This document shows, one piece after another, positions 1-7,947 of a stretch of DNA of 16,867 bases; positions within the stretch are counted from its first letter, which is position 1, and each line of letters opens with the position of its first letter. Source of the stretch: Balneolales bacterium (GTDB lineage Bacteria > Bacteroidota > Rhodothermia > Balneolales > Balneolaceae); NCBI GenBank assembly GCA_030830725.1, contig JAURMN010000053.1:1-16867 (forward strand), read 5' to 3'. The translations under genes were made by a program, and so were the position numbers. The notes under the pieces are model-generated. The model saw nothing but the letters and a program-made list of their open reading frames with translations, had not been told where the DNA came from and did no database searches.

Positions 1-1
1 A

Positions 2-244
2 ATCTGGTATCTGATTGATCCAAATTATCTTCAGAATTACATCGAGTCGATGGTTGCCAACTTTGAGGCCATGGGACTTCCTGATGAAGCGTTAGATGCG
101 CAGACCGATCAACTCATGCAGGCTCAAACGTTTGCAGGCGTTCTGAAACAATCCGCAATCTCCATGGTCTTTTTGGCCCTTTTTAATTCACTCACCGCGA
201 TGCTGGGAGTTCGGTTTTTCGGTGAAAAAAAGGATGAACTTTAA
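2..244 (+). CDS. C-terminal end of a small membrane protein, DUF4199-like (partial)
   Basis: The reading frame is open from base 2, so the gene begins before the window and only its last 80 residues are visible. These contain a soluble stretch rich in acidic residues and Gln (about residues 1-45 of the fragment), then one hydrophobic segment (about 53-73), then a short charged tail ending in KKDEL. This layout, a periplasmic loop, a last transmembrane helix and a Lys-rich cytoplasmic end, resembles DUF4199 proteins, which are small four-helix membrane proteins common in Bacteroidota with no established function. The family assignment is tentative because most of the protein is missing. The next gene starts 18 bases downstream on the same strand, so the two may be co-transcribed. 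Confidence 0.6.
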   Translation: MWYLIDPNYLQNYIESMVANFEAMGLPDEALDAQTDQLMQAQTFAGVLKQSAISMVFLALFNSLTAMLGVRFFGEKKDEL

Positions 245-262
245 ATAGGATCTTTTTATACG

Positions 263-1186
263 ATGAATGGGGAACCCGTACCATTTACCGCTTCTTGGGC
301 AAGGAGAAATGGATTTTCAGATGCTGGTCTGGCACTGATCTGGCTTTTACTTGCCTTTATGCTTTTCCAATTTACTGCCGGAATTGTAGCGATTGCTCTC
401 ATCATGGCCCGAGGGGAACTTGCCTCTCCGGCAGACATGATGGCGGCCATGGAAAGCAATATGGATCTCGTTTTTATTGGCAATTCGGTGGGCCAAATTC
501 TCTTTTTGGGAACTGTAACACTCTTCATTACGAGAATGCACACGGATTCCGAACTTTCGATCACGCGGTATGTTCGAATAAATCGTCCACTTCCGATGTA
601 TCTGGTAGCAGCGGTAGTGTTGTTTCTGGTGGTTCAGCCCTTGATTTGGTTTTTGGGATACCTGAACGGACTTCTTCCTATACCTGATTTTTTTACGGAT
701 CTCCAGCAAAGCCAATACGAGATGATTGAACGATTTCTCTCTGAGCAAGATTCTGTGCTTCCAGCGCTGTTTAATATTGCCGTAGTGCCTGCAATTTGTG
801 AAGAGATTTTGTTCAGGGGATACCTTCAGCGCTCCTTTGAGAGAAGTTTTAAAATGTCGACGGCGATACTCGTATCCGGTGTTTTATTTGGTCTGTATCA
901 CGTGCAATTACAGAATCTGATGCCGCTGGCAACCTTGGGTGTCCTCTTAGCGCTGCTGACCTGGATGAGCGGTTCTCTCTGGCCTGCCATCGTGGCCCAT
1001 TTTATTAATAACGCCGGCGCTGTGATTACACTCAGGTATTTCCCGGAGAGTATGGTTTCCGAAATGGGAACAGCACAGGCACCCCCGATTTGGCTTCTTT
1101 TGTGTAGTGCCGTTCTGACAGCCGGGATAATCTATCTTTTATTTACCTTTCATCATGTTCAATCCTCCAAAACCACAACAGATTGA
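263..1186 (+). CDS. CPBP family intramembrane metalloprotease (Abi/CAAX-protease-like)
   Basis: A 307-residue polytopic membrane protein of the CPBP (CAAX protease and bacteriocin-processing) family, the glutamic-type intramembrane proteases related to eukaryotic Rce1. All three family motifs are present: EExxxR as E180-E181...R185, FxxxH as F209...H213, and HxxxN as H246...N250. Hydrophobic segments lie at about residues 21-49, 70-90, 111-134, 163-178, 200-216, 221-256 and 275-296. The catalytic residues are intact, so it is probably an active enzyme in the inner membrane, but its substrate cannot be read from the sequence. The ATG at 263 has only a weak AGGA about 12 bases upstream. Its 3' end overlaps the next gene by 32 bases, implying one transcript with the DUF2007 protein and CdsA. 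In other bacteria the family serves prenyl-protein processing, bacteriocin self-immunity or regulation; the housekeeping neighbours give no sign of a bacteriocin. Confidence 0.9.
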   Translation: MNGEPVPFTASWARRNGFSDAGLALIWLLLAFMLFQFTAGIVAIALIMARGELASPADMMAAMESNMDLVFIGNSVGQILFLGTVTLFITRMHTDSELSITRYVRINRPLPMYLVAAVVLFLVVQPLIWFLGYLNGLLPIPDFFTDLQQSQYEMIERFLSEQDSVLPALFNIAVVPAICEEILFRGYLQRSFERSFKMSTAILVSGVLFGLYHVQLQNLMPLATLGVLLALLTWMSGSLWPAIVAHFINNAGAVITLRYFPESMVSEMGTAQAPPIWLLLCSAVLTAGIIYLLFTFHHVQSSKTTTD

Positions 1187-1412
1187 CGGATGGGTTTGCG
1201 TTCTGGAACGCGGCACCGAGTTGGAAGTGCACCTGGAAGCAAATTTCCTCAAAAATGAGGGGATCCCAGTCCATATTTTATCCAAACGAGATACAGCGTA
1301 CAGTCTGACCATCGGCGAAATGTCTTCGGTATATCTCTACGTACCGGATGAATATCAGCAAAAAGCCCTGGATCTTCTCGATTCGATCAACACTTCTGAA
1401 GAAGATGAATAA
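1155..1412 (+). CDS. DUF2007 domain protein (putative signal-transducing protein)
   Basis: A small 85-residue soluble protein. From about residue 13 to 75 it matches the DUF2007 pattern: a beta strand, a helix with alternating Glu/Leu that ends in FLKNEGIPV, then a second strand pair and the ending YVPDEYQQKALDLL, followed by an acidic tail. This ferredoxin-like fold is related to PII/ACT-like signalling domains, and the family is named 'putative signal-transducing protein' without a proven ligand. The ATG at 1155 lies inside the end of the CPBP protease gene (32-base overlap), and the gene's end overlaps the preferred cdsA start by 8 bases. The protein is therefore probably made by translational coupling within a three-gene operon. 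No later in-frame ATG would keep the first strand. Confidence 0.82.
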   Translation: MFNPPKPQQIDGWVCVLERGTELEVHLEANFLKNEGIPVHILSKRDTAYSLTIGEMSSVYLYVPDEYQQKALDLLDSINTSEEDE

Positions 1413-2283
1413 TTTTGCCCAAAGGGTAATTTTTGCGGTTCCAGCGGCTGTTTTATTTCTTGGGATCACCTGGTTTGGGGGATGGATATTTCATATTGTT
1501 TGTGCTCTGATTGCGCTTGTGATCACACTGGAAATGATTCATCTCTATCCAGGGCAGGAAGTGCCATTTCGGAATTCATTCACCCTTCGCGAAAGAATGC
1601 CACCTCTTCTGCGGATTTCGGGAGCTTTTGGCACGGCGATGCTTGTACTTGGTACCACACCGATGCTGCATCTGAACATTTACGTCGCATTGGGAACCGT
1701 TCTGTTGATAATAGCGTATGCATTTGTGCAAGGATCCCGATTGGAGCCTGTGATTTTTACAGTGCTTTCAGGGTTGTATCCGGCGGCTGCTTTTCGGTTT
1801 TTAATACAAATGCGAGATACAGAGGTTTCTGCAGAAGGATTTTTCTTGCTCTTTATTCTATTTATGTGTGTTTGGGGGAATGATGTCTTCGCCTACCTCG
1901 GCGGTAAATGCTTTGGAAAACATAAAATGGCACCTGCAATTAGTCCCGGAAAAACCTGGGAGGGATTCGCCAGTGGATTCGCAGGGTCTGCAATAGGTTT
2001 TTTTCTGGTGGTATGGATTAGTTCTTTGACGGATCTTGCCCCAATTACGTACGCTTCTGTTGAGAATGCATCACTGGTATCCCTGTGGCCGGTGATTCTT
2101 TTGACCAGTATCTTCGGACCCATTGGAGATCTGCTGGAGAGTCGGCTAAAGCGCAAAAAAGGGGTGAAAGATTCAGCCAGCATATTACCTGGGCATGGAG
2201 GGTTTTTTGACCGGTTTGACGCGATGATCCCCAGTATTCTAGTGGTTTGGGCTTATTATAAGTTATGGTTGTTTTTGGGCTAA
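1405..2283 (+). CDS. cdsA: Phosphatidate cytidylyltransferase (CDP-diacylglycerol synthase)
   Basis: CdsA makes CDP-diacylglycerol from CTP and phosphatidic acid, the branch point for all bacterial phospholipids, in the inner membrane. The protein is 292 residues from the ATG at 1405, a normal length. The family signature is complete at residues 246-270: S-R-L-K-R, then K-K-G-V-K-D, and finally P-G-H-G-G-F-F-D-R. Upstream are WGND (about 157-160) and SPGKTWEG (180-187), also typical. About seven or eight hydrophobic helices cover the rest. I chose 1405 rather than an in-frame ATG at 1348, because 1348 lies deep inside the DUF2007 gene and adds 19 polar and basic residues ahead of a normal CdsA N-terminus. 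The 8-base overlap with the DUF2007 gene points to coupled translation. The epimerase gene starts about 20 bases after the stop. Confidence 0.95.
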   Translation: MNNFAQRVIFAVPAAVLFLGITWFGGWIFHIVCALIALVITLEMIHLYPGQEVPFRNSFTLRERMPPLLRISGAFGTAMLVLGTTPMLHLNIYVALGTVLLIIAYAFVQGSRLEPVIFTVLSGLYPAAAFRFLIQMRDTEVSAEGFFLLFILFMCVWGNDVFAYLGGKCFGKHKMAPAISPGKTWEGFASGFAGSAIGFFLVVWISSLTDLAPITYASVENASLVSLWPVILLTSIFGPIGDLLESRLKRKKGVKDSASILPGHGGFFDRFDAMIPSILVVWAYYKLWLFLG

Positions 2284-2302
2284 AGGGTGCTGGAAATTCA
2301 CA

Positions 2303-3394
2303 GTGAATATGCGTAGATCAGAGGAAACCATTCAGATTGGCGAGCAGGAGTTTCAGCTCTACACCGAAATCGTGGAGTTGCGACTAAAACATCCCTTCAC
2401 GCTCTCAAGGGGGACAAAAGAGATCGTTCCCAATGTGTTGATTACGGTAGAAGCTAACGGATTCATCGGAATGGGTGAAGCCGGTCCAAATGCCCGGTAT
2501 GGAGAGTCGGCAGAGCGGGTTCAGCAGGTGATTCAGAAACTCGCTGAAGAGAATGTACGACTTTGGGATGGGAGGTTTATTCCAGCGGTTCAGGACATGT
2601 CGGCTAAGTTGGGACTTCCTGAACAACGATCGGCGGCACTTGCTCTGGAAATGGCCTGGTTGGATTGGGAAAGCAAACAGGTAGGGCAATCTCTTCGGGA
2701 CTTTCTTGGGATTGAAGCCGTTGAAACCGGTCCGTCATCCTATACAATAGGTCTGGATACTCCTGAAAAGATGGCAAAAAAAATTTTAGATCGCCCTGGA
2801 GCCCTTTTTTTAAAGATCAAATTGGGGATGGATCCAGAGGAGGATAAGCAGATTATTCGGCAAATTCGGGAGGCTTCATCCGTACCTATTCGTGTGGATG
2901 CCAACGAGGGGTGGACAGATCTTAAAACGGCGATGCAGATGGTTGAGTTTTTAGCGGAGGAGGGGGTTGAGCTGGTTGAACAACCGATGCCTTCATCGAT
3001 GGACTCTTTCATGCCTGAACTCAGGGCGATGTCCCCACTTCCCTTAATCGCAGATGAATCTTTGTCAGTTACAGGAAGTCTTAACTTAGACAGGCTGTCG
3101 GAGAGATTCCATGGGATTAACATTAAGCTCATGAAAATCGGTAGTATACGAGGGTCTCTTTCGCTCCTTCAGGCAGCTCAGGAGCGTGGAATGAGTGTTA
3201 TGTCCGGATGTATGATTGAAAGTTCATTAGGCATTGCTGCCGGAGCTTTGGTAGGGGTTCAGGCTGATTATGTGGATCTTGATGGTCATCTCCTAATCAC
3301 GAATGACCCGGTTAAGGGTCTCCTCACACATACGGACGGGAGAATTACACTTTCGGATAAGCCGGGTTTTGGGGTGATCCGGGTGCTGGACTGA
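2303..3394 (+). CDS. Dipeptide epimerase, L-Ala-D/L-Glu epimerase type (enolase superfamily)
   Basis: A 363-residue enolase-superfamily enzyme of the muconate-lactonizing subgroup. The two acid/base lysines are present: K173 in the K-I-K motif and K275 in INIKLMK. So are three magnesium ligands: D199 (VDANEGW), E226 (VEQPM) and D251 (ADESL). The late D-L-D motif (D325, D327), which in characterised L-Ala-D/L-Glu epimerases contacts the dipeptide amino group, supports a dipeptide rather than a muconate or succinylbenzoate substrate. It probably epimerises L-Ala-D-Glu released from murein to L-Ala-L-Glu in the cytoplasm so it can be degraded. The specificity is inferred; other dipeptides are possible. 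The start is uncertain between GTG at 2303 and ATG at 2309, both near a weak GGA. It follows cdsA by 19 bases and probably belongs to the same operon. Confidence 0.88.
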   Translation: MNMRRSEETIQIGEQEFQLYTEIVELRLKHPFTLSRGTKEIVPNVLITVEANGFIGMGEAGPNARYGESAERVQQVIQKLAEENVRLWDGRFIPAVQDMSAKLGLPEQRSAALALEMAWLDWESKQVGQSLRDFLGIEAVETGPSSYTIGLDTPEKMAKKILDRPGALFLKIKLGMDPEEDKQIIRQIREASSVPIRVDANEGWTDLKTAMQMVEFLAEEGVELVEQPMPSSMDSFMPELRAMSPLPLIADESLSVTGSLNLDRLSERFHGINIKLMKIGSIRGSLSLLQAAQERGMSVMSGCMIESSLGIAAGALVGVQADYVDLDGHLLITNDPVKGLLTHTDGRITLSDKPGFGVIRVLD

Positions 3395-3400
3395 GTCTAG

Positions 3401-3410
3401 GGATGCATCC
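3401..3410. repeat. Ten-base perfect palindrome between epimerase and SDR genes
   Basis: GGATGCATCC is a perfect palindrome seven bases after the epimerase stop codon. The rest of the 106-base gap (3395-3500) holds no open frame, no clear promoter and no T-tract terminator. The palindrome may be a protein-binding site or chance. Confidence 0.3.
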
Positions 3411-3500
3411 AATTTTGAAAAGAGTCGAGTCTTCGCGTGCATCTCTCCGGAAAAATAAGTCTTAAAGAACGCTGAGACCCACTTTATCGGTTACACCACC

Positions 3501-4418
3501 ATGGAAAATGAAAAACGAATCTTACTCACTGGAGCTACGGGATTTATTGGCACTCTTCTCCGGGATCAGCTCTTAAAAGAAGGTCACTTTATAACGATTG
3601 TGACTCGAAATCCTCAGAGGTATCGGGCGGCGCAAACCAAAAACCAGCAGTTTATATCGTGGGATGAGACTTCACTTATCGAGGGAGTCCGCGGTCAGGA
3701 CGTGGTGATTCACTTAGCCGGAGAGAGCATAGCCGGGGGTCGATGGAGTGATGAAGTAAAAAAACGAATCTATGACAGCCGTATTCAGACCACGCAAAAA
3801 CTCGTGTATGCGTTTCAATCTGTAGGGAAGGATCAGCGCCCCGCATTATTTATTTCGGCTTCTGCGGTGGGCATTTATGGGAATCAAGGCAATTCGCATC
3901 TTCCTGAATCCGCCTCGAAGGGGAGTGATTTTTTGAGTCGGGTTTGTATCGATTGGGAAAAAGAAGCCGTTAAAGCCGAAGCCTTGGGAATTCGCGTGGC
4001 CATCCCTCGAATCGGGATTGTGTTAGGTGAAGGTGGTGGAATCCTCGATAAAATGGTTTTGGCATTCAAGCTTTTTGCCGGTGGACCTGTTGGATCCGGT
4101 CGACAGTATCTTCCTTGGGTCCACATTCTGGATGTATGCAAAGGTCTTCAATTTCCAATACAAGCGGCGGAGCTTCAGGGTCCCTACAATCTGTGTGCTC
4201 CTGACCCTGTGACGATGAAAGAGTTTGCGGCGGCGATGGGACGAGTGATGCATCGTCCATCTATGTTTAAAGTTCCAGGATGGGCCTTGAAACTTGGGCT
4301 TGGTGAGGCGGCCGAGCCTATTACAGCCAGTTTAAGGGCTATTCCGAAAGTCTTACTAGAGCACCAATTTTCGTTCGAATTTTCAGATCTGGAAGAGGCA
4401 TTGGCCGATTTATTGTAA
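3501..4418 (+). CDS. TIGR01777 family SDR epimerase-like protein (YfcH/SDR39U1 type)
   Basis: A 305-residue atypical short-chain dehydrogenase of the TIGR01777 family (E. coli YfcH, human SDR39U1). The N-terminal Rossmann fold has GATGFIG at residues 11-17, then VIHLAGESIAGGRW at about 75-88, a motif typical of the family. The FISASAVGIYG segment (about 117-127) carries the Ser and Tyr region of the active site. The last ~50 residues, beginning around HRPSMFKVPGWALKLGLGE, match the DUF1731 C-terminal domain, so the protein is full length. The nucleotide is probably NADP(H), but the substrate is unknown for the whole family; a role linked to cell division or haem has been discussed in the literature without proof. 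No Shine-Dalgarno sequence is visible. The 3' end overlaps the opposing lipoprotein gene by 9 bases. Confidence 0.9.
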   Translation: MENEKRILLTGATGFIGTLLRDQLLKEGHFITIVTRNPQRYRAAQTKNQQFISWDETSLIEGVRGQDVVIHLAGESIAGGRWSDEVKKRIYDSRIQTTQKLVYAFQSVGKDQRPALFISASAVGIYGNQGNSHLPESASKGSDFLSRVCIDWEKEAVKAEALGIRVAIPRIGIVLGEGGGILDKMVLAFKLFAGGPVGSGRQYLPWVHILDVCKGLQFPIQAAELQGPYNLCAPDPVTMKEFAAAMGRVMHRPSMFKVPGWALKLGLGEAAEPITASLRAIPKVLLEHQFSFEFSDLEEALADLL

Positions 4419-7211
4419 TGTCCAACAACGCAATCCCTCACGTGTCAGTGCAATTAGTTCTATCCGTTGGTCCAGATCCAAATCCGTAAAAACTGGATAC
4501 TGCATTCCATTTGCAGGCAGATCTAGCATTCGTTCGGACGTGGCTATTGTCCAGGCAAAAAGACGCCCAAATCTTCCTGTGGAAACCAGTTCAGGTAATT
4601 GATCACGATTAAGATCCTGAATCGATATGGGGGAGAACTCCGAGATCTCCTGACCCATATTCTGAATGAAGCGTAACCCCCCGTCCAGGTTATAGAGATA
4701 CAGGCTACCCTCAGGGCTTGCCGCAAAAACTAGATCTTCGCGGAGGGTCATTTGAGCAGATTCAAGTGAATCTCGTTCAGAAGCACTCAAGGAAGCAATG
4801 ACTTCAGGAGTTAAGGTCTGAATTGCGGGAATTCTAATTTGCTGATTTGGCACAAACCTTGGCTTGCCGAGGATTCCACTCTGAGAAATGAGGAGTCTAT
4901 TACGTTGACCAGCTAACGGACGGCCAGTCCCTCCAGAGTCTTCTTGTCTTGTGTCTGCTCCAGCTCTTGCAGACATCCCTTCCATGGAAAACGCGTCCAA
5001 TAACAGAACGGATCCCCCTTGAGTAGCCAGTAGCAGTTGTCCGTCGGGCATGGACACCGGCTCACTCGAAAAAGGCTCCATTTCAAAGTATGGATACCCC
5101 GGTAAAAGTTCGCCTTTACCCGTCCATCCGTGAAGCGTGTTCTGGGAAACGGCAAAGATGCTGGTTGAACCATTATGAGAGTAGAGCAGTGGGGCTCCGG
5201 TAATCGTGCTGTTCATCGTTTGTGGCCAACCCGTCACAGGTACACCTCTTGCCTGAAGGACATGTACCTTACGATCCGCGGTGGATAAAAGAAGCTCTGG
5301 GAGTCCGTTTCGGGTAATATCGGCAACCACTAATGGGGAAACAATTCGCTCTTGAAGGCGAATCGGGAATCCAGGAAGTCGATTCCCATTTTGATCCCAC
5401 CCATAAATAGAGGATCCGGCTGCCTGAAGTAATACGTTTTGTCGTGTACCATACCAATCATATGCAACGGGACTGCCCAAGGGGGTATCGGCTCCCGTTG
5501 ATAATTGCAAAATACTGGTTCCATCTGCGGCCAGGACTACTACGCTGCCATTTACAGTGCTAAAAATGATTTCAGGGCGCTCTGAGCCCCCCATATTGGC
5601 AAAGATTGGAATACCGCTGAGTTCAACATCCGGCAGGGGGTACACCCAAAGTTCGCGATAAGGTTGTATCTCTTCGGCCGTTGAGGTCGCAGAGAGAAGA
5701 ACCTGGACAGGATCTGTGAGTTCTTCGCGAGTACCAATAAGGGTATATTTTCCACTCCGACGCAGAAACTCCAGGGCTTCGAATCCCTCTGTGGTTCTTC
5801 CGGTCTGTAACCAGGGAGTAATGAACGGGAAGAAACGTTCGGAGCGCAATGAGGCGATAAAACTCACTCTTCGGCCATAGGAATCCATTTGTGTGAGATA
5901 ATCGGGATGAAACCGGAGTACATTCCGACGAGAGGCATCATCACGAACACTTTCTGTTAATCCTGCCCGAGTTGAAACCACAACCGCATCCTCAAAAAGA
6001 TCGAGGTAAAACCGTTCACCCGGGGCGAAGTCTGCTCCTGTCAGATAGCGAGCGATTTCAGGCTCATCCACGACATACAGTCGACCTTCAATCGCCGCCT
6101 GACCCATGGCTACCATTTCATTCAGAACTCTGCGCAGTGCGGATGGATTCTGCAGGGATCGAAGATAAATGACCTCACTACCCGCCTGAAATCCAGATTC
6201 GGCCAGTCCCACAAAAGCGATTTCGCTGGATGGTGCATTTCGTAAATCATCCAAGAGTGATGGTTTTCGCGTTACAATAGCCAGTTCTGAAAAAATCGAA
6301 TCTACCAATGCTTCGTTCACGTTTGAAGGAATCCGAAGAATGGAGTATGCAGCCGCATTATTCGTGATATATCGATCCAGTTTAAGCTCTTCAGCTCGAC
6401 CGGTGAGTCGCTGGGTGAGGTGACCTGTCACAGAGTCAGAAAAGTGTACTTTACCGCTCATTGTCCACCCAGATCCGTTGGAAGAACCGGATGCCCTGGA
6501 TGCCTTTGATGTGGCGGTAGTCGCCTTAGGAGTTTCCCGTAATAAAACCGGATCAACACCATCAAACGCATTGGATAGTGTGGGATGAAACAGAACATTG
6601 CTAAACGTAGATGCCCAATCATCCATCATATCCGGATTCAGAATCACATCTCCAGGGCGTAAGGTTTCCGGCGAATAAAAACCAAAACCCATAGACTGGT
6701 CCGAATGGCTTTGTCCGGATCGCATCACAAATTTTTCGACAGATCTGGGTGAGGCAGACAGAACTAGGATATCTCCAATGGTGGCTATATAGAGGTTGTT
6801 TTGATCAGTAGCTCCCCCTAAGATGTGAATTCGAATTCCGTTGAATTGATAATGATTCTGGCGGAGCTGGATGGTTTCCACAGGAAGTGAAAAATCACCC
6901 TCTTGGAGCGTGCCTTTTAACAGGGATTCACTATCCGTCGAAAAGATCCACACCGGTGAGATTCCCGTGGCAACATCCGCCATCAAAACAACTCCAAGAT
7001 AGGGGGCATTGGGTGCGTAATTCGTTCCGGATACAGGCTGTCTGAACAGACCCGCTGATTCCGATTGTGGAACCATTTGTGAGGTCTCGCCTTCAGCAGG
7101 AAGATACAGAGCGATGGCATCTTCAGGGATCAGTAACGTCCAACGATCTTCAAAAGAGCCTGAACACCCGGCTACTACCGTCACCAAAAGGAAGAGAAAA
7201 ACGTTTTTCAA
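4410..7211 (-). CDS. Large lipoprotein with C-terminal VCBS/FG-GAP-like beta-propeller
   Basis: A 933-residue protein with a lipoprotein signal: a short basic start, a hydrophobic stretch, then the lipobox V-A-G-C with C16 as the lipidated residue. It should be anchored in the outer or inner membrane facing the periplasm. Residues ~20-225 and ~250-540 form mixed alpha/beta regions that I do not recognise. Between them is a Ser/Thr/Gly-rich linker at 229-248. Residues ~545-933 look like a beta-propeller: repeated calcium-loop-like D-x-x-x-[DN]-G-L-P-E-L (631-640), D-L-N-R-D-Q-L-P-E-L (866-875) and D-L-D-L-D (920-924), plus a repeated G-[FWY]-P element (614-616, 661-663, 705-707). A polar insert (~751-822) interrupts the blades. 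The start is TTG at 7211; no ATG lies upstream, and any later start would destroy the signal peptide. Function is unknown. It is the only - strand gene here and is divergent from the PH-like membrane protein. Confidence 0.85.
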   Translation of the reverse strand: MKNVFLFLLVTVVAGCSGSFEDRWTLLIPEDAIALYLPAEGETSQMVPQSESAGLFRQPVSGTNYAPNAPYLGVVLMADVATGISPVWIFSTDSESLLKGTLQEGDFSLPVETIQLRQNHYQFNGIRIHILGGATDQNNLYIATIGDILVLSASPRSVEKFVMRSGQSHSDQSMGFGFYSPETLRPGDVILNPDMMDDWASTFSNVLFHPTLSNAFDGVDPVLLRETPKATTATSKASRASGSSNGSGWTMSGKVHFSDSVTGHLTQRLTGRAEELKLDRYITNNAAAYSILRIPSNVNEALVDSIFSELAIVTRKPSLLDDLRNAPSSEIAFVGLAESGFQAGSEVIYLRSLQNPSALRRVLNEMVAMGQAAIEGRLYVVDEPEIARYLTGADFAPGERFYLDLFEDAVVVSTRAGLTESVRDDASRRNVLRFHPDYLTQMDSYGRRVSFIASLRSERFFPFITPWLQTGRTTEGFEALEFLRRSGKYTLIGTREELTDPVQVLLSATSTAEEIQPYRELWVYPLPDVELSGIPIFANMGGSERPEIIFSTVNGSVVVLAADGTSILQLSTGADTPLGSPVAYDWYGTRQNVLLQAAGSSIYGWDQNGNRLPGFPIRLQERIVSPLVVADITRNGLPELLLSTADRKVHVLQARGVPVTGWPQTMNSTITGAPLLYSHNGSTSIFAVSQNTLHGWTGKGELLPGYPYFEMEPFSSEPVSMPDGQLLLATQGGSVLLLDAFSMEGMSARAGADTRQEDSGGTGRPLAGQRNRLLISQSGILGKPRFVPNQQIRIPAIQTLTPEVIASLSASERDSLESAQMTLREDLVFAASPEGSLYLYNLDGGLRFIQNMGQEISEFSPISIQDLNRDQLPELVSTGRFGRLFAWTIATSERMLDLPANGMQYPVFTDLDLDQRIELIALTREGLRCWTLQ

Positions 7212-7351
7212 AGGGAATATGAGCAGTTGATTAGGAAATAATTACGAGTAAATATGATACGAACTCTGACTTAATTTCGTTATGGAATCTGGATTTCATC
7301 CAACTTTTTCATTTAACTTCAAACGGTTGATCAACTGAAAAGCGTATCTGA
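7212..7351. promoter_or_regulatory. Divergent intergenic region with a shared octamer near both start codons
   Basis: This 140-base AT-rich gap must hold the promoters of two divergent genes. The octamer ATCAACTG occurs 14 bases before the ATG at 7352 (7330-7337, + strand) and, on the other strand, 12 bases before the TTG at 7211 (7224-7231). The right copy is part of a perfect ten-base palindrome, GTTGATCAAC (7326-7335). This could be a shared operator or leader element. No convincing -35/-10 or TTTG/TAnnTTTG promoter pair could be assigned. Confidence 0.4.
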
Positions 7352-7936
7352 ATGGCAGAAATGGTTACACATCCTCTTTTTTATTGGATCGTCGGACTTT
7401 TTGCGTTAGCCTCCACCCTGCTCTGTTTATACAGTATTGGCAACGCTTTGCGCTTACGTAATGTTCGACTCTCATGGAATGCGGGGCGTGTTTTAGGATA
7501 TCCTCTATTTGCATCCTTGTTTCTGCTATCCATGGCAGCCATTACCCTCATCAGTATCTCCCAACAAGAAACGCTGGTGTACTCTCTTGTAATCGGATAT
7601 TCCTGGATAGGGATCAATTGGTTTGTGTCAAGCTATCTCGCTTCCAAAAAATACATTACCGATCACGGGATTGTGAAGAATATCAACGAGCCCTCTCAAA
7701 CCGTTGCTTGGCATCAGATCGTGGATTATGTTCACCACACGGAATCGAATCGAGGCGGATTTACCTTCTTTTTTCGCGAAACCAATGATCGCGGGAGCTT
7801 GATCGGACCCGTGTTCCGGATGGAACTTTCGGTTCCAAAAGAAAAAATGGAACCCTTTCAATCGATTTTATCGTTGAAAGTGCACGACAAGAAATACCCG
7901 CACAGAGAGATTCGGGAGCTTCAAAACACAAAATAA
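7352..7936 (+). CDS. Small membrane protein, three helices plus PH-like tail (hypothetical)
   Basis: A 194-residue protein that I cannot place in a named family. Three hydrophobic segments lie at about residues 9-31, 47-69 and 75-97. A soluble region follows (about 98-177) whose pattern resembles bacterial PH (DUF304/bPH) domains: short alternating strands, YITDHGIV, then VAWHQIVDYVHH, FTFFFRE and a closing helix that ends LSLKV. In bacterial PH proteins this pattern of membrane helices followed by a PH fold is common, though the role is rarely known. The resemblance is from pattern only. The ATG at 7352 was chosen because a full first helix follows it; a second ATG three codons later is also possible. 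HflX begins 11 bases after the stop, so the two are likely co-transcribed. Confidence 0.75.
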   Translation: MAEMVTHPLFYWIVGLFALASTLLCLYSIGNALRLRNVRLSWNAGRVLGYPLFASLFLLSMAAITLISISQQETLVYSLVIGYSWIGINWFVSSYLASKKYITDHGIVKNINEPSQTVAWHQIVDYVHHTESNRGGFTFFFRETNDRGSLIGPVFRMELSVPKEKMEPFQSILSLKVHDKKYPHREIRELQNTK

Positions 7937-7947
7937 CCTCTCTTTCG

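Noticed and set aside
330..345. TGGCAC-N5-TGGCT, a sigma-54-like GG-N10-GC match
   Set aside because: It lies inside the CPBP protease coding sequence, the -12 element is off consensus, and no gene start follows at a suitable distance.
1348..1404. Longer cdsA start at ATG 1348
   Set aside because: It adds 19 residues encoded inside the DUF2007 gene. ATG 1405, at the usual overlapping stop/start position, gives a normal CdsA N-terminus.
3410..3417. CAATTTTG as a Bacteroidota TAnnTTTG -7 promoter element
   Set aside because: The first base is wrong and there is no TTG at the proper -33 spacing.
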